Source: BQJU01 sp964015035 (GTDB lineage: Bacteria > Bacteroidota > Bacteroidia > Chitinophagales > Saprospiraceae). Taken from it: 64,000 nucleotides of DNA. The position numbers and the translations under genes are program-made. Shown here piece by piece: positions 1 to 9,338 of the stretch. The stretch covers positions 48,953-112,952 of the forward strand of contig CAXHCA010000003.1 in the NCBI GenBank assembly GCA_964015035.1, read 5' to 3'. Under the pieces are notes generated by a model. The model was given only the letters and a program-made list of their open reading frames with translations, searched no databases and was not told the DNA's origin. Every line of letters starts with the position of its first letter. The first letter of the stretch is position 1.

Positions 1-1
1 A

Positions 2-160
2 AAATTGTTCTTTCTCACCTTTTTTTTGTTAGTGTCTTTAAAAGTACAAAGTCAATGTTGGCAAACAACATACAATGGTGGAAATGAAAATGGATTTACA
101 GATATTTTCTTCTCATCAGACTCCATTGGTTGGGTGAGTGATGCACTAGTAGGAGTATAA
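2..160 (+). pseudogene. 5' fragment of propeller gene, frameshifted
   Basis: In frame 2 the first bases encode a signal peptide (KLFFLTFFLLVSLKVQSQ) followed by the start of a propeller blade (…FTDIFFSSDSIGWVSDALVGV), then stop at TAA 158-160. The initiating Met lies just outside the window. The next frame continues the same blade without a gap (IKSIDSGENWEEQ…) into the large downstream reading frame. Restoring one base near 157 would read …GVIKSIDSGENW, so this is the beginning of the next gene separated by a single-base deletion. Whether it is a real mutation or an assembly error cannot be told from one sequence. Confidence 0.7.
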
Positions 161-207
161 AATCTATTGATAGTGGCGAGAATTGGGAAGAGCAGGAAAA
201 TGAAGGC

Positions 208-1824
208 TTGATTAGAGGGTTTTGTGTATTTTTTTTAGATGATAGTATGGGTTGGGTAATCCGATCTTCACAAACGATCTATAAAACCACCAATGGTGGC
301 CAAGATTGGGTAGGATACACTTTTTCTAATAATGATACTGAACCACCATCTGATATAGAATTTATCAATGCAGATACCGGATATATGGTATCAGACTTTG
401 CTAGAGTGTATCGATCTATTAATGGAGGAGAAACTTGGGATATTGTTTTTGAAAATGAGGATTGGCAATTTGCTACTTTAGATTTTGTGACTAGTGAAGA
501 AGGTTGGATTGCAGGAAATATTGGTTCAGGTGATTCTGTGAGAATTTTACATACAGCTGATGCGGGTCAAAATTGGGAAATACAATTGACCGCTCCTCCT
601 TCTGGATTAGCTCCTAGTGTTGATTTGCATTTTCTCGATGACCAGAAGGGCTGGTTTGTCAACCGTACAAACTTAATCTATAAGACAGAGGATGGAGGAG
701 AAAATTGGACAAGTTATCCGATTGCTCAAGATGGTAATGCTTATTGTAGACGCATTTTTTTCATAAATGACACTTTAGGATGGGCCGCATCTACAGATAA
801 TGCAACTATATATGTTACTACTGATGGAGGAGAGTCTTGGAATAAGCAAAGTACTGATCCTTTCTTCAATATTGGTAATACCTCCATTTTTATGACTGGG
901 CCTGACAATGGTGTGGCAGCCTACTGGCCCTTAATTAAGCACTACCAAGGCGGTCCTGCTGATTGTGATATCCAACTGATTTCTCCCTCTACAACAATTA
1001 CAGCTCTGCAACCCGAGATCAAATGGAACAAGGTAGCAGGTTGCGTTGATGGCTACCGCTTGAGCGTGGGGCTAATTCCCGGAGGCACGGAAATCATCGG
1101 GCCACTGGATGTGGGGCTGGATACCAGCTATCTGCTGCCCTTTGCCCTGCTGGAGGATATGGAATACTATATTAGCGTAGTACCTTATAACCATGTGCAT
1201 GGACTGGCCACTACTTGTGGAGAGCCGTTTGCTTTCACTTCTGTTTCCTGTCCACCAACCACCCTGATCGATACCAGTTTTTGCGATCCTCCATTTGTTT
1301 GGGTCGATACTTCATTTGAAGAGGCGGGAACTTACCTGTTTGAGTACATGACCCCACTGGGTTGCGATAGTGTTGTAGTCTTGGCTTTGACTCATGAAGA
1401 CGATATCTATACCGAAATAGACACCGCCTTGACAGTTGGTCAACCTTACAACGGGGTGCTTTATGAAAGCGATACACTACTTACCGAAATATATGCCGCC
1501 AACAATGGCTGCGACAGTATTGTGCAAATACAACTCACCATCGTCACCCGAACACAAGAACCCGATTTCATTTCACAGTGGCAGGTATTTCCCAATCCTA
1601 CCGGGGCCGAATTATGGTTTCGCTTTTCTAGCCAATCCACAACATCTGCTACCTTAAAGCTCTACGATGCGCAAGGAAGGCAGGTATTTGCCAAGGATTT
1701 ATCCTTACACACAGGTGAGAATAATTACGAGTTGAAGACTATTCGCGATTGGCCCGTTGGATTGTATTGGTATCAGTTGGACACGGAGGAGGGGAGGTTG
1801 AGTGGAAAGGTATTGAAGCAGTGA
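208..1824 (+). CDS. T9SS-secreted beta-propeller protein (BNR/Ycf48-like)
   Basis: Secreted protein with a seven-bladed-propeller-like N-terminal part, shown by repeated Asp-box motifs (NGGQDW, NGGETW, DAGQNW, DGGENW, DGGESW) over about residues 20-240, as in Ycf48/sialidase-type photosystem-assembly-like propellers. A fibronectin III-like segment follows (about 255-345), then two short 'CDSIV' repeats and a type A T9SS sorting domain at about 458-538 (VFPNPTGAELWF … GLYWYQLDTEEGRLSGKVLKQ). It is therefore probably exported by T9SS and anchored or released at the surface. The start at 208 is a TTG forced by an upstream frameshift; the true N-terminus lies in the preceding fragment. Base composition changes sharply inside the gene: by hand count 361-480 is 34% GC and 1021-1140 is 57% GC. 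Ligand or substrate unknown. Confidence 0.8.
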   Translation: MIRGFCVFFLDDSMGWVIRSSQTIYKTTNGGQDWVGYTFSNNDTEPPSDIEFINADTGYMVSDFARVYRSINGGETWDIVFENEDWQFATLDFVTSEEGWIAGNIGSGDSVRILHTADAGQNWEIQLTAPPSGLAPSVDLHFLDDQKGWFVNRTNLIYKTEDGGENWTSYPIAQDGNAYCRRIFFINDTLGWAASTDNATIYVTTDGGESWNKQSTDPFFNIGNTSIFMTGPDNGVAAYWPLIKHYQGGPADCDIQLISPSTTITALQPEIKWNKVAGCVDGYRLSVGLIPGGTEIIGPLDVGLDTSYLLPFALLEDMEYYISVVPYNHVHGLATTCGEPFAFTSVSCPPTTLIDTSFCDPPFVWVDTSFEEAGTYLFEYMTPLGCDSVVVLALTHEDDIYTEIDTALTVGQPYNGVLYESDTLLTEIYAANNGCDSIVQIQLTIVTRTQEPDFISQWQVFPNPTGAELWFRFSSQSTTSATLKLYDAQGRQVFAKDLSLHTGENNYELKTIRDWPVGLYWYQLDTEEGRLSGKVLKQ

Positions 1825-1837
1825 GCTTACGTTTTTA

Positions 1838-1868
1838 CGTTTACTAAAATTTAAAAGTTTAGTAAACG
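1838..1868. terminator. AT-rich inverted repeat after propeller gene
   Basis: An 11-bp perfect inverted repeat (CGTTTACTAAA … TTTAGTAAACG) with a 9-base loop lies 13 bp after the stop codon. It has no clear U-tract, so it is only a plausible transcription end or mRNA 3' hairpin. Confidence 0.45.
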
Positions 1869-1963
1869 AACGTAACATTGTTTATCATCATTATATTTAT
1901 TACGATTGCCAACTTTTTCTACTTTCCCGACATTTCATTTTGTACCCATTTCAATACCAGACT

Positions 1964-2533
1964 ATGTCGAATAAAAAGACCATCCTGGCCATTTCAGGAA
2001 GTACCAAGGAAAGTTCTACCAATACGACCATTCTAAAAGCGATTAAAACACGCTACGCCGACCAGTTTGATGTCCATATCTATGATCAATTGACTGAGTT
2101 GCCTTATTTTAACCCTGACCTGGACCTGGAGCCTTTTCCTCAATCAGTCCTGCGCTTTCGCCAACTCATCGAATCTGCAGATGGGGTTTTGTTCTGCACG
2201 CCGGAATATGTTTTCAGCCTGCCGGGCATTCTCAAAAATGCCATCGAGTGGACGGTATCTACTACCGTTTTTTCAGATAAACCGGTTGCCATCATCACGG
2301 CAGCAACTTCCGGTAAAAAAGCACATGAATCTTTACATTTGGTGATGACTACCATTATGGCGAATATTGCCCCGGAAGCTCATTTCCTCATTCAAGCACC
2401 CAAAACCAAACTCAACGCTCAGGGTGAAATCAGCGATCCGGCTACCTTGGCAAAAATGGATACCTTAATTCAGGCTTTATTGACTACCATTAATCATCAA
2501 GAACATGCAACAAAAAGTACTTTATCAAATTGA
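1964..2533 (+). CDS. NADPH-dependent FMN reductase family protein
   Basis: 189-residue flavodoxin-fold oxidoreductase of the NADPH-dependent FMN reductase (chromate reductase/azoreductase) family. Visible motifs are the FMN phosphate loop at the N-terminus (ISGSTKESSTNTTIL) and the family signature TPEYVFSLPGILKNAIEW, which packs on the flavin. The family transfers electrons from NAD(P)H through FMN to quinones, azo dyes or metal ions in the cytosol; the substrate here cannot be deduced. The ATG at 1964 was chosen over an upstream TTG at 1940 because family members begin directly with the strand leading to the GS(T/S) loop. The 3' end overlaps the DinB-family gene by 29 bp, so the two are almost certainly cotranscribed. 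Confidence 0.85.
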   Translation: MSNKKTILAISGSTKESSTNTTILKAIKTRYADQFDVHIYDQLTELPYFNPDLDLEPFPQSVLRFRQLIESADGVLFCTPEYVFSLPGILKNAIEWTVSTTVFSDKPVAIITAATSGKKAHESLHLVMTTIMANIAPEAHFLIQAPKTKLNAQGEISDPATLAKMDTLIQALLTTINHQEHATKSTLSN

Positions 2534-2972
2534 CCTGCTCGAAATCACCAGAAAAAACATGCTGGATGCAACAGCCGATTTTTCCCCAGAGCAACTCAAC
2601 CTCATCCCTCCGGGCTTCAGCAATAACCTGGCCTGGCAGCTAGGTCATGTTCTGGTTACCCAACAATTGCTACAATATGGCCTGTCAAATAATACGCCGC
2701 ATATAACCAATGACCTCATCCAAAAATACCGGAAAGGTACTCGCCCGGATGGCTCGATCGAGGCAACGGAAATTCAGTACATACGAGAGCAGCTGACGCG
2801 CACCACTACCCTACTGCGCCAGGATTTTGAGGCGGGTATTTTTACCGATTATAAAACGTATTCCACCAGCTATAACGCGACCTTGCACAACATTGAAGAA
2901 GCTATCACCTTCAACAATTTGCACGAAGCGATGCACCTGGGCTACATCATGTCTATCCGGAAGTTTGTTTAA
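2505..2972 (+). CDS. DinB family protein
   Basis: 155-residue four-helix-bundle protein of the DinB/YfiT-like superfamily. The three expected metal-ligand histidines are present: H48 (WQLGHVLV) and H140/H144 (LHEAMHLGY). Members include thiol S-transferases (for example bacillithiol-dependent) and many uncharacterised damage-inducible proteins. Overlap with the flavin reductase gene suggests a shared detoxification or redox role, which is inference. Its last 20 bp overlap the 3' end of the convergent aminotransferase gene. Confidence 0.8.
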   Translation: MQQKVLYQIDLLEITRKNMLDATADFSPEQLNLIPPGFSNNLAWQLGHVLVTQQLLQYGLSNNTPHITNDLIQKYRKGTRPDGSIEATEIQYIREQLTRTTTLLRQDFEAGIFTDYKTYSTSYNATLHNIEEAITFNNLHEAMHLGYIMSIRKFV

Positions 2973-4275
2973 AATAACTAACTAGCCGATCCATTGCCAC
3001 GACTAAATGGTCCGTGGGCACCGCCGAATGTACGATACGGAAAACCCCCTTCTTTAGGTGCTGAAAACCGGCGCCGGGGGTCAGCAATACGCCGGTTTGC
3101 TGAAAAATATCGATCCAGAGTTGCTCTTGGCCTTGGTCGCTGTCTTCTGGTAAATATTTGGAAAAATCTGCCCACACAAACAGGCTACCCCGAGCCGGAA
3201 TATAAGGCACTTCCAATTTTCTCAAAGCTTCTATCACCACCCGATAGCTGGCCGTTACACGCTTTTTATTTTCGGCAATGTATCCTGTCAAAAAATCGGT
3301 ATCTTGAAAAAGTTCTGCCACTGCCCATTGCGTAATATTAGACACCATTTGTGGAATATTGACATTGCCAAAGCCAATCATCAGGGCCTGATTGAGGGAA
3401 TGAACAATGCCAAACCGCATGCCCGACATGGCAAAATCTTTAGAAAGGGCGTACCACAGATGTAGGTAATCACTTTGCTTTTGTGCCATAATTTTCGCAA
3501 AAGAAACGTACGACCCAACAGATTTATAGTCTCCTTGCAGCATGGGGTCATTGGTATCAATTTGCGACAAGCCATAGATTTCATTAACCACGAGATGCAC
3601 CTGATGTTTGATGCACCAATTGGCTAGTTCATTAAGCTGACTTTCCGTGTAGATGCAACCGGTGGGATTATCCGGAGAGGTTAATAGCAATAATTTGAAA
3701 CATTTGCCTTGCGCTTCGATATCGGCCAATGCCTCATCCAATAATTCGGTAGTGAGCAGAGCAGTAGCCCCCTGTTGTTGCAAGTGAAGATGTGTCTGTA
3801 TATCGTATCGCTGCATCCCACTTTTCACGCCTAAGTCATTGGTGTACATCGGGTAGGCCGGAGCGGGGATAGCCACCACATCTCCCGGATTAGCGAGTAC
3901 AAACGAACTCACTTCAATAATGCCGGCGGCCCCGGAAGAAAAACCGATAGTCGCCGGATCAATGGGACAATGACAAAGATGGTCCTGCATAAATTTTGCC
4001 ATCACCTCCCGGGCATCGGGATGGCCTAAAGGATCAGTGTAACTAAGCACCCATTCGGGCAGGGAATGGCTGGATAAAATGGACTGCAATTGCGCCAAGA
4101 TGCGGTCGCTCATGACTTTGTTTTCAGCGACATTTAGAGGGAAGGCCCCATCAGTTTTTTTTACGGGATCATAAAGGTTTTCCATGGCCTCCATAAATAG
4201 GTCCATATCGATTTTAGCCGAACCGGAAGCTAATTTTGCTCCACGTTGTGACAAGCTACTGGTGTCTGGATTCAT
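2953..4275 (-). CDS. Class I/II PLP aminotransferase (ACC synthase-like)
   Basis: 440-residue fold-type I PLP enzyme. The PLP lysine lies in ALSKDFAMSGMRFG and the family motif SPDNPTG is present, as is the N-terminal NVAENKV…L loop typical of 1-aminocyclopropane-1-carboxylate synthase-like aminotransferases (AENK). The reaction is probably transamination of an amino acid or a related alpha-elimination; sequence alone does not show that it makes ACC. The reading frame extends to 4458, but that extension overlaps the upstream gene and is low-complexity. The ATG at 4275 gives the usual family length. It is separated from the upstream gene by 62 bp on the same strand and converges with the DinB gene. 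Confidence 0.85.
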   Translation of the reverse strand: MNPDTSSLSQRGAKLASGSAKIDMDLFMEAMENLYDPVKKTDGAFPLNVAENKVMSDRILAQLQSILSSHSLPEWVLSYTDPLGHPDAREVMAKFMQDHLCHCPIDPATIGFSSGAAGIIEVSSFVLANPGDVVAIPAPAYPMYTNDLGVKSGMQRYDIQTHLHLQQQGATALLTTELLDEALADIEAQGKCFKLLLLTSPDNPTGCIYTESQLNELANWCIKHQVHLVVNEIYGLSQIDTNDPMLQGDYKSVGSYVSFAKIMAQKQSDYLHLWYALSKDFAMSGMRFGIVHSLNQALMIGFGNVNIPQMVSNITQWAVAELFQDTDFLTGYIAENKKRVTASYRVVIEALRKLEVPYIPARGSLFVWADFSKYLPEDSDQGQEQLWIDIFQQTGVLLTPGAGFQHLKKGVFRIVHSAVPTDHLVVAMDRLVSYFKQTSG

Positions 4276-4337
4276 TTTTGATGCATTTGCACACAAGGTA
4301 AAAAGGTGAAACCAGATTTTACAATTATAGGCGACAA

Positions 4338-6824
4338 CTACCGCAGCAAGAGTACATCTCCTTTGAGCAACAACTCCCGTTCCGCTCCCAAATTGAGCTG
4401 AATGAAATAGGTATACACGCCGGCTTTCGCCAATTGTCCGCGTATCTGGCCATCCCAACGCGGGAACTGTCGGGTAGAGGAAAACACTTGTCCGCCCCAG
4501 CGATCAAAAACCTGGAAGGAAAGCACCTCAAAATCATCAAGTACGGTGTAAAATTGAAATTCATCGTTTACACCATCTCCATTGGGCGAAAAGGCATTGG
4601 GCAAATAAAAACCATTTTGGTCTTCAACCGCGAAATCGAACACAAAGGAACAACCAGCTTCATCTGTGATTGTCAGTAAATATGTGCCCGCGCTTAATTG
4701 ACCCAAATTTGGCGTTTGTCCCCCATTACTCCAGCGGAAACTATAATTTTCATTCAAAATAGCATCCAATAAAATCACACCATTTGCCCCACCGATGGCC
4801 GGAAATATTGTGGCTGCGAAAGCGGGTTCAGATGGTCTCGAAATCGTGGTTTCTTGGATGTAATGACACCCATTGGTATCGCTTAAGGTATCCTGGTAAA
4901 TACCAGGCATCGAGTACACTTCTGTGCCAATTTGCAGACTATCTCCAAGGCATAACGCGACATGATCCTGAATCAAACCCGGAGGCAACACCTCCAAGTC
5001 TAGCGCCTGAACATACCCACAGCTGTCCGGGTCTGCACTGGCGTGAAAATAGACACCCGATTCCCGGTATTGCTTACCCGAAAAACTGATTTCCTGTCCA
5101 GCACAAATGCTTCGATACAAGGTATCACCAACAAGAACCGGCAACTCAAAGACCTCCAAATAAAAGGTGGTATCACAATCCCCATCTAGGCCGGGCATTT
5201 CTACTTCATATTCACCTCCGGTTGTAATTGCCAAGCCCCGCCAAGCCAGATCATTACCCGGACATTTGGTGGCAGATTCGCACACCGCTATTTCATCAAA
5301 TTGCACCCATACCGAATCTCGATCGATGCAGTTGTCCCTACTCATTTCTACCCAGTACCACCCGGAGGTATCAGCAATAGTGGTCACTGTTTGGTCCCCC
5401 GTATTCCATAGATATGCGGTTTCTTCCAAATCTTGCGCCATCAGTGTCAGGGCATCGCTACCACAGGTGTCAATGCGTTCCGGCAGTTCGGCATTGAGTT
5501 GCAAAAAGTCAGAAAAATAACCATACCGACACCCGGAACCGCTGCCACCATGTAAAACACCGAGTTGAAAAATGCCCGTCGAATTGGTTACCGTGCAATT
5601 TTGTCCGGCCCCCACCCAATTGAGATCAATTGCGACCCAGCCGCCAACCCAGTTGCCGCCCGGCCCCGAAAACTGCAAAAGTGACTGGCCATCAACGGGA
5701 ATGCCATTCACTAAAAAGGAATTCCGTATTGCTTCAGGGCCAAGTAAAAACAGGAATAGATTTTCCGTATTGGCCCGGGTAAATTGTACCGATCGGGACC
5801 CCCGACAATCCAATCCAGGCAATTGAGCGCCACCTACTTCACAGCCAATGCCCGTCACGTGGTAGGCATAAGTGGGCTTACTGGTTGAAATACTCAACAC
5901 CTGCTGTCCGGTGCTCGTGGTATGTCGATATAACTGTCCCGTTTGTAAAGTTGCGACCAGGCTACCATTGGCATATACTTCCGTATTGTCTTCCGTAGCC
6001 GTTATAAAAACCCGCTCCATCTCAGTACCTAAAAATCCTTTTAAAATCACGTATTCAGTACCCAAGGTGGTGGCAGGCGTAATCTGGTCTCCCACCTGAT
6101 CACCACAGGTGCTCACGCCATATTCGCGCACACTATCATCGACAATCGTGATGGCAATCGGGTGATTGGAGGTCACCTTGGTTCCACTTAAATAATAATA
6201 ATCCACCGCATCGGGAGTACTGACCGAGTAGCTTTGCCCTTTTTGCAATTCAATCCAGTAAGGTACATGAGCGGGATGATTGATCAGGTCATTAGTGGGC
6301 CCAATGGCAATAGTGGTATTGTTTTCAGTCGCCACTAATGTAAAGGCCTGTGGGGTGCTCCCGCCATCCCAATAATCCTGAAATGGCAAGTAGAACAGTT
6401 CTCCGAGTGCCGCTTTTCCCTTTAACACATAAATTTCCGGGTTAAAAGCCAGTTCATCGCTATCGGTAGCTTCCATATAGACACTTATTTTAGCAGTGGC
6501 ATGGATGCGAATGCCGTGATCCGTAATGGTATCGTTCGGTGCATTTTCAATGGTCTCCAACCAGGGCGTGACATTAAGCGTGCGACTTTGCAATGCAGGT
6601 ATTAAGATGGTTGTATCCAGCCCGTCAGAATTTGCCGGTTGGGAAAAACGGACCAGGGCAGCCTCATCTGCTGCAGCGACTCGAAACAAGATTGTTTTTT
6701 CCGTATCTGGTACATGTTTGGCCACTTTAGGAACAGAAAACCAAAAGAGGGTATCCGTTTGGGCCAAAGCATTTGAAATCAAAAAGAGGCAAAAGAAGAC
6801 AAGGGTAAAGGTTCGAGCATGCAT
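4338..6824 (-). CDS. T9SS gliding-associated C-terminal domain protein
   Basis: 828-residue secreted protein with signal peptide (TLVFFCLFLISNALAQ). Residues about 110-420 resemble the IgGFc-binding-protein N-terminal domain found in many Bacteroidota surface proteins. A Cys-rich middle part follows with repeated 'C.G..I..G…Y…G.Y' segments, then one SprB-type repeat near 690-725 (YSFRWSNGGQTPNLGQLSAG). The C-terminus is the type B T9SS/gliding motility-associated domain (YLPNAFSPNGDGVNDEF … DRWGGQVF … WDG … KAGVYTY). Such proteins are exported by T9SS and held on the surface as adhesins; that role is inferred from the family. No enzymatic motif is visible. Confidence 0.88.
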   Translation of the reverse strand: MHARTFTLVFFCLFLISNALAQTDTLFWFSVPKVAKHVPDTEKTILFRVAAADEAALVRFSQPANSDGLDTTILIPALQSRTLNVTPWLETIENAPNDTITDHGIRIHATAKISVYMEATDSDELAFNPEIYVLKGKAALGELFYLPFQDYWDGGSTPQAFTLVATENNTTIAIGPTNDLINHPAHVPYWIELQKGQSYSVSTPDAVDYYYLSGTKVTSNHPIAITIVDDSVREYGVSTCGDQVGDQITPATTLGTEYVILKGFLGTEMERVFITATEDNTEVYANGSLVATLQTGQLYRHTTSTGQQVLSISTSKPTYAYHVTGIGCEVGGAQLPGLDCRGSRSVQFTRANTENLFLFLLGPEAIRNSFLVNGIPVDGQSLLQFSGPGGNWVGGWVAIDLNWVGAGQNCTVTNSTGIFQLGVLHGGSGSGCRYGYFSDFLQLNAELPERIDTCGSDALTLMAQDLEETAYLWNTGDQTVTTIADTSGWYWVEMSRDNCIDRDSVWVQFDEIAVCESATKCPGNDLAWRGLAITTGGEYEVEMPGLDGDCDTTFYLEVFELPVLVGDTLYRSICAGQEISFSGKQYRESGVYFHASADPDSCGYVQALDLEVLPPGLIQDHVALCLGDSLQIGTEVYSMPGIYQDTLSDTNGCHYIQETTISRPSEPAFAATIFPAIGGANGVILLDAILNENYSFRWSNGGQTPNLGQLSAGTYLLTITDEAGCSFVFDFAVEDQNGFYLPNAFSPNGDGVNDEFQFYTVLDDFEVLSFQVFDRWGGQVFSSTRQFPRWDGQIRGQLAKAGVYTYFIQLNLGAERELLLKGDVLLLR

Positions 6825-6941
6825 AGAGCGCTTTTTCCTTTTAAAATAAATACATTTCTCTTCTTTTAACGAATGTCTTGGACTACTTTAAGGCCGGTTT
6901 AACGTAGATGTTATCAAAATGTTGGTTAATCTGTGATCGCC

Positions 6942-8063
6942 CTATGATGTCTTCCGATAAGCCAGCATGGCCAAACTGCTAAACACCACCGCCAGAATGG
7001 CCATCACCCCAAATTGGAACTGGATATCCGCAAAAGTGCTGCCTTTGAGCAGGACCCGACGCATAACCTCGACAAAGTGGGCAATGGGATTGGGAATGGT
7101 CAGGTACTGCGCCCATTTTGGCATACTTTCGATGGGGGTAAATAGTCCACTCATCAGGATGAAGATCATCATAAAAAACCAGGCGACAAACATGGCCTGC
7201 TGCTGGGTATCGGCCATGGTGGAAATGAGTAAGCCAATGCCCAGTACCACAATGAGATTGACCACGCAAAACGCAAAGACCAATCCCAAGTTGCCCACCA
7301 TGGGGATATCAAAGATCAGCTTGCCAGCCAACAAGCCGAGGGCCAAGTCAAACAAGCCAATGAGCAGGAAGGGCAACAACTTACCGAGAATAAATTGGTA
7401 TTTTTTGATGGGGGTTACATTGAGTTGTTCAATAGTACCGATTTCTTTTTCGCGTACGATGTTCATCGCCGTGAGGATCAGCACAATAATGGTCACCAGA
7501 GTACCCAATATCCCCGGCACCATAAAGGTTTTGTAATCCAAAGTGGGATTATACCAATGGGAATAAGTGACTTCCAACTGCGGAGAGGGCCTGGCATTGG
7601 CAATTGAGAGCTGTGCATCGGCGATCACCTCCCGATTAAAATCCCGGATCACTTGGGCGGCATAGCCTCCTGCCAAACCACCTTTGGAGCCGTTGATGGC
7701 ATTAATCAACAGCTGTAAGTCGGCTGTCTTTTCACGCAGCAAATCTCGTTCAAAATGGGCGGGAATTTCCATAATCATATCCACCTCATCGGTTTGCAGG
7801 CTGCGTGCGGCCTGATCGTGATAATCGGCGTATTGCTGCAATTTGAAATAGCCGGAAGCGGTCATTTTTTGCATGAGCAGCCGAGAATAAGTTGAATGGT
7901 CATGGTCTACTACAGAGAGGGAAATATTTTTCACCTCATTACTGGCGGCAAACGATAAAAGGATCAGCTGTACAATGGGAATGACGGTCAGCAATGGCAA
8001 CATGGCTTTATTGCGAAATACTTGCAGCAATTCTTTTTGTATGATGAGCCAGATGGTACGCAT
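6942..8063 (-). CDS. ABC-2 type efflux permease (YbhR-like)
   Basis: 373-residue integral membrane subunit of an ABC exporter. It has an N-terminal TM helix (AMLPLLTVIPIVQLILLSF), a large extracytoplasmic domain and five C-terminal TM helices with the ABC-2 signature (NIVREKEIGTIEQLNVTPI). It is the last gene of the minus-strand efflux operon and is paralogous to the permease just upstream, matching the YbhS/YbhR pair of E. coli. The two permeases presumably form a heterodimer driven by the two ATPases. A 156-bp structured spacer precedes it, unusual for this otherwise tightly packed operon. Confidence 0.9.
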   Translation of the reverse strand: MRTIWLIIQKELLQVFRNKAMLPLLTVIPIVQLILLSFAASNEVKNISLSVVDHDHSTYSRLLMQKMTASGYFKLQQYADYHDQAARSLQTDEVDMIMEIPAHFERDLLREKTADLQLLINAINGSKGGLAGGYAAQVIRDFNREVIADAQLSIANARPSPQLEVTYSHWYNPTLDYKTFMVPGILGTLVTIIVLILTAMNIVREKEIGTIEQLNVTPIKKYQFILGKLLPFLLIGLFDLALGLLAGKLIFDIPMVGNLGLVFAFCVVNLIVVLGIGLLISTMADTQQQAMFVAWFFMMIFILMSGLFTPIESMPKWAQYLTIPNPIAHFVEVMRRVLLKGSTFADIQFQFGVMAILAVVFSSLAMLAYRKTS

Positions 8064-8219
8064 AATTGCTTGGTTTAAGGTTTGAAAATGGATATGCGCC
8101 GGCCTAGCGCTGTGCAGTGGGCATTCCGGGAACCGGGATGCGACCGCAGGGCCGATCTCGGCTCAGCCGAGAAAGCCACGGAACATAGCGACCGCAGGGA
8201 GGCCCCAAACTAATTTTAC
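8064..8219. repeat. REP-like palindromic insert between permease genes
   Basis: Intergenic insert containing a 12-bp direct repeat (GCGACCGCAGGG at 8140-8151 and 8188-8199) flanking a perfect palindrome CTCGGCTCAGCCGAG (8157-8171). A similar palindrome, GCTGAGCCGAGAC, occurs inside the long R1 copies at 25.8 and 63.9 kb, so this is probably a repetitive extragenic palindrome that entered the operon. It could influence expression of the last gene. Confidence 0.6.
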
Positions 8220-9326
8220 TCATGCTAATCTAATTTTGAAGTTTTTCAAACTCACGATTAAAAACACCAAGGCCATAATTGCTAAAACGGATACTTCCCA
8301 GAGGAGTAGCGACAACCCACTGCCTTTGAGCATGACGTCTTTGAGCAAGATGATGAAATACTTGGCAGGGATAATGGTAGAAATCCATTGTAACAGCTTG
8401 GGCATACTCTCCACCGGAAAAATGAAACCCGACAGCAACATGGTTGGCATCATCAACATCATCAAGGAGGTGAGCATGGCGGCCTGTTGGGTCTCGGTGC
8501 GGGTAGAAATGAGAATGCCTAATGCCAGTGCCGTAATGATAAACAAAAGGCAAAGGGCCAACAACACGGCTAGACTCCCCTTGACGGGAACGCCGAAGAC
8601 ATGCACGCCCAGCGCCAGGATGAAAACGGCATTGATCAGTGCCAGAAAAATGTAGGGGGTCACCTTTCCGATGATGATCAATAATGGATGTAAGGGCGAA
8701 ACGAGCAGCAATTCCATGGTACCCAATTCCTTTTCGCGCGCCAGGGTCAATGCCGTCATCATGGCGGAAACCAGCGTGAGGATCAGGGCCATCACACCGG
8801 GGACAAACATGTACACGCTTTTAAGCTCCGGATTATAGACCATGCGGCTTTCGGCATTGACGCGGATCGGTAAGGGCGGGGTCTGGGCTTTACGCACTTG
8901 AAACTGAGTGATCATACTTGAGGCGTAATTGAGTAAAATCGTGGCAGTATTGGGGTCTGTGCCGTCAGACAGGATTTGAACGCCGGCATTTTTCTGTTGG
9001 AAAAACGACTCAGAAAAATTGGGTGGAATGACGACCGCCATCTTGATCTTCCCACGCCGAAAAGCCCGATCAATGTCGGCTAAATTGGCTACCTCTTCAG
9101 TAATCACAAAATGACCGCTGGCCACGAGTTGTTGTCTCAATTCGATACTCAACTCATCCTGCGCCCCGTCCAGTATGGCAATAGAGGCCCCACGAAACTC
9201 ATTGGTCACCGCATAACCAAAAATGAGGACCTGCAAGATGGGCATACCAAAGAGGATCAACAATGTGCGCCGGTCGCGCAGGATGTGGAAGATTTCTTTT
9301 TTTACAAATGCGAGAAAAGGTTTCAT
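8220..9326 (-). CDS. ABC-2 type efflux permease (YbhS-like)
   Basis: 368-residue ABC-2 permease: one N-terminal TM segment (RTLLILFGMPILQVLIFGYA), an extracytoplasmic domain to about residue 170, then five TM helices with the conserved coupling segment AREKELGTMELLLVSPLHPL. It lies 12 bp downstream of an ATPase gene and is translated from the same strand. With the neighbouring permease it would form the membrane channel of a tripartite pump reaching TolC through the HlyD-type adaptor. In E. coli the homologous YbhFSR pump exports cephalosporins, DNA dyes and cations; substrates here are unknown. Confidence 0.9.
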   Translation of the reverse strand: MKPFLAFVKKEIFHILRDRRTLLILFGMPILQVLIFGYAVTNEFRGASIAILDGAQDELSIELRQQLVASGHFVITEEVANLADIDRAFRRGKIKMAVVIPPNFSESFFQQKNAGVQILSDGTDPNTATILLNYASSMITQFQVRKAQTPPLPIRVNAESRMVYNPELKSVYMFVPGVMALILTLVSAMMTALTLAREKELGTMELLLVSPLHPLLIIIGKVTPYIFLALINAVFILALGVHVFGVPVKGSLAVLLALCLLFIITALALGILISTRTETQQAAMLTSLMMLMMPTMLLSGFIFPVESMPKLLQWISTIIPAKYFIILLKDVMLKGSGLSLLLWEVSVLAIMALVFLIVSLKNFKIRLA

Positions 9327-9338
9327 ATTGACATACTT

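Noticed and set aside
4276..4458. N-terminal extension of the aminotransferase
   Set aside because: Overlaps the adjacent gene's C-terminus and has no domain match; ATG 4275 gives the usual length.
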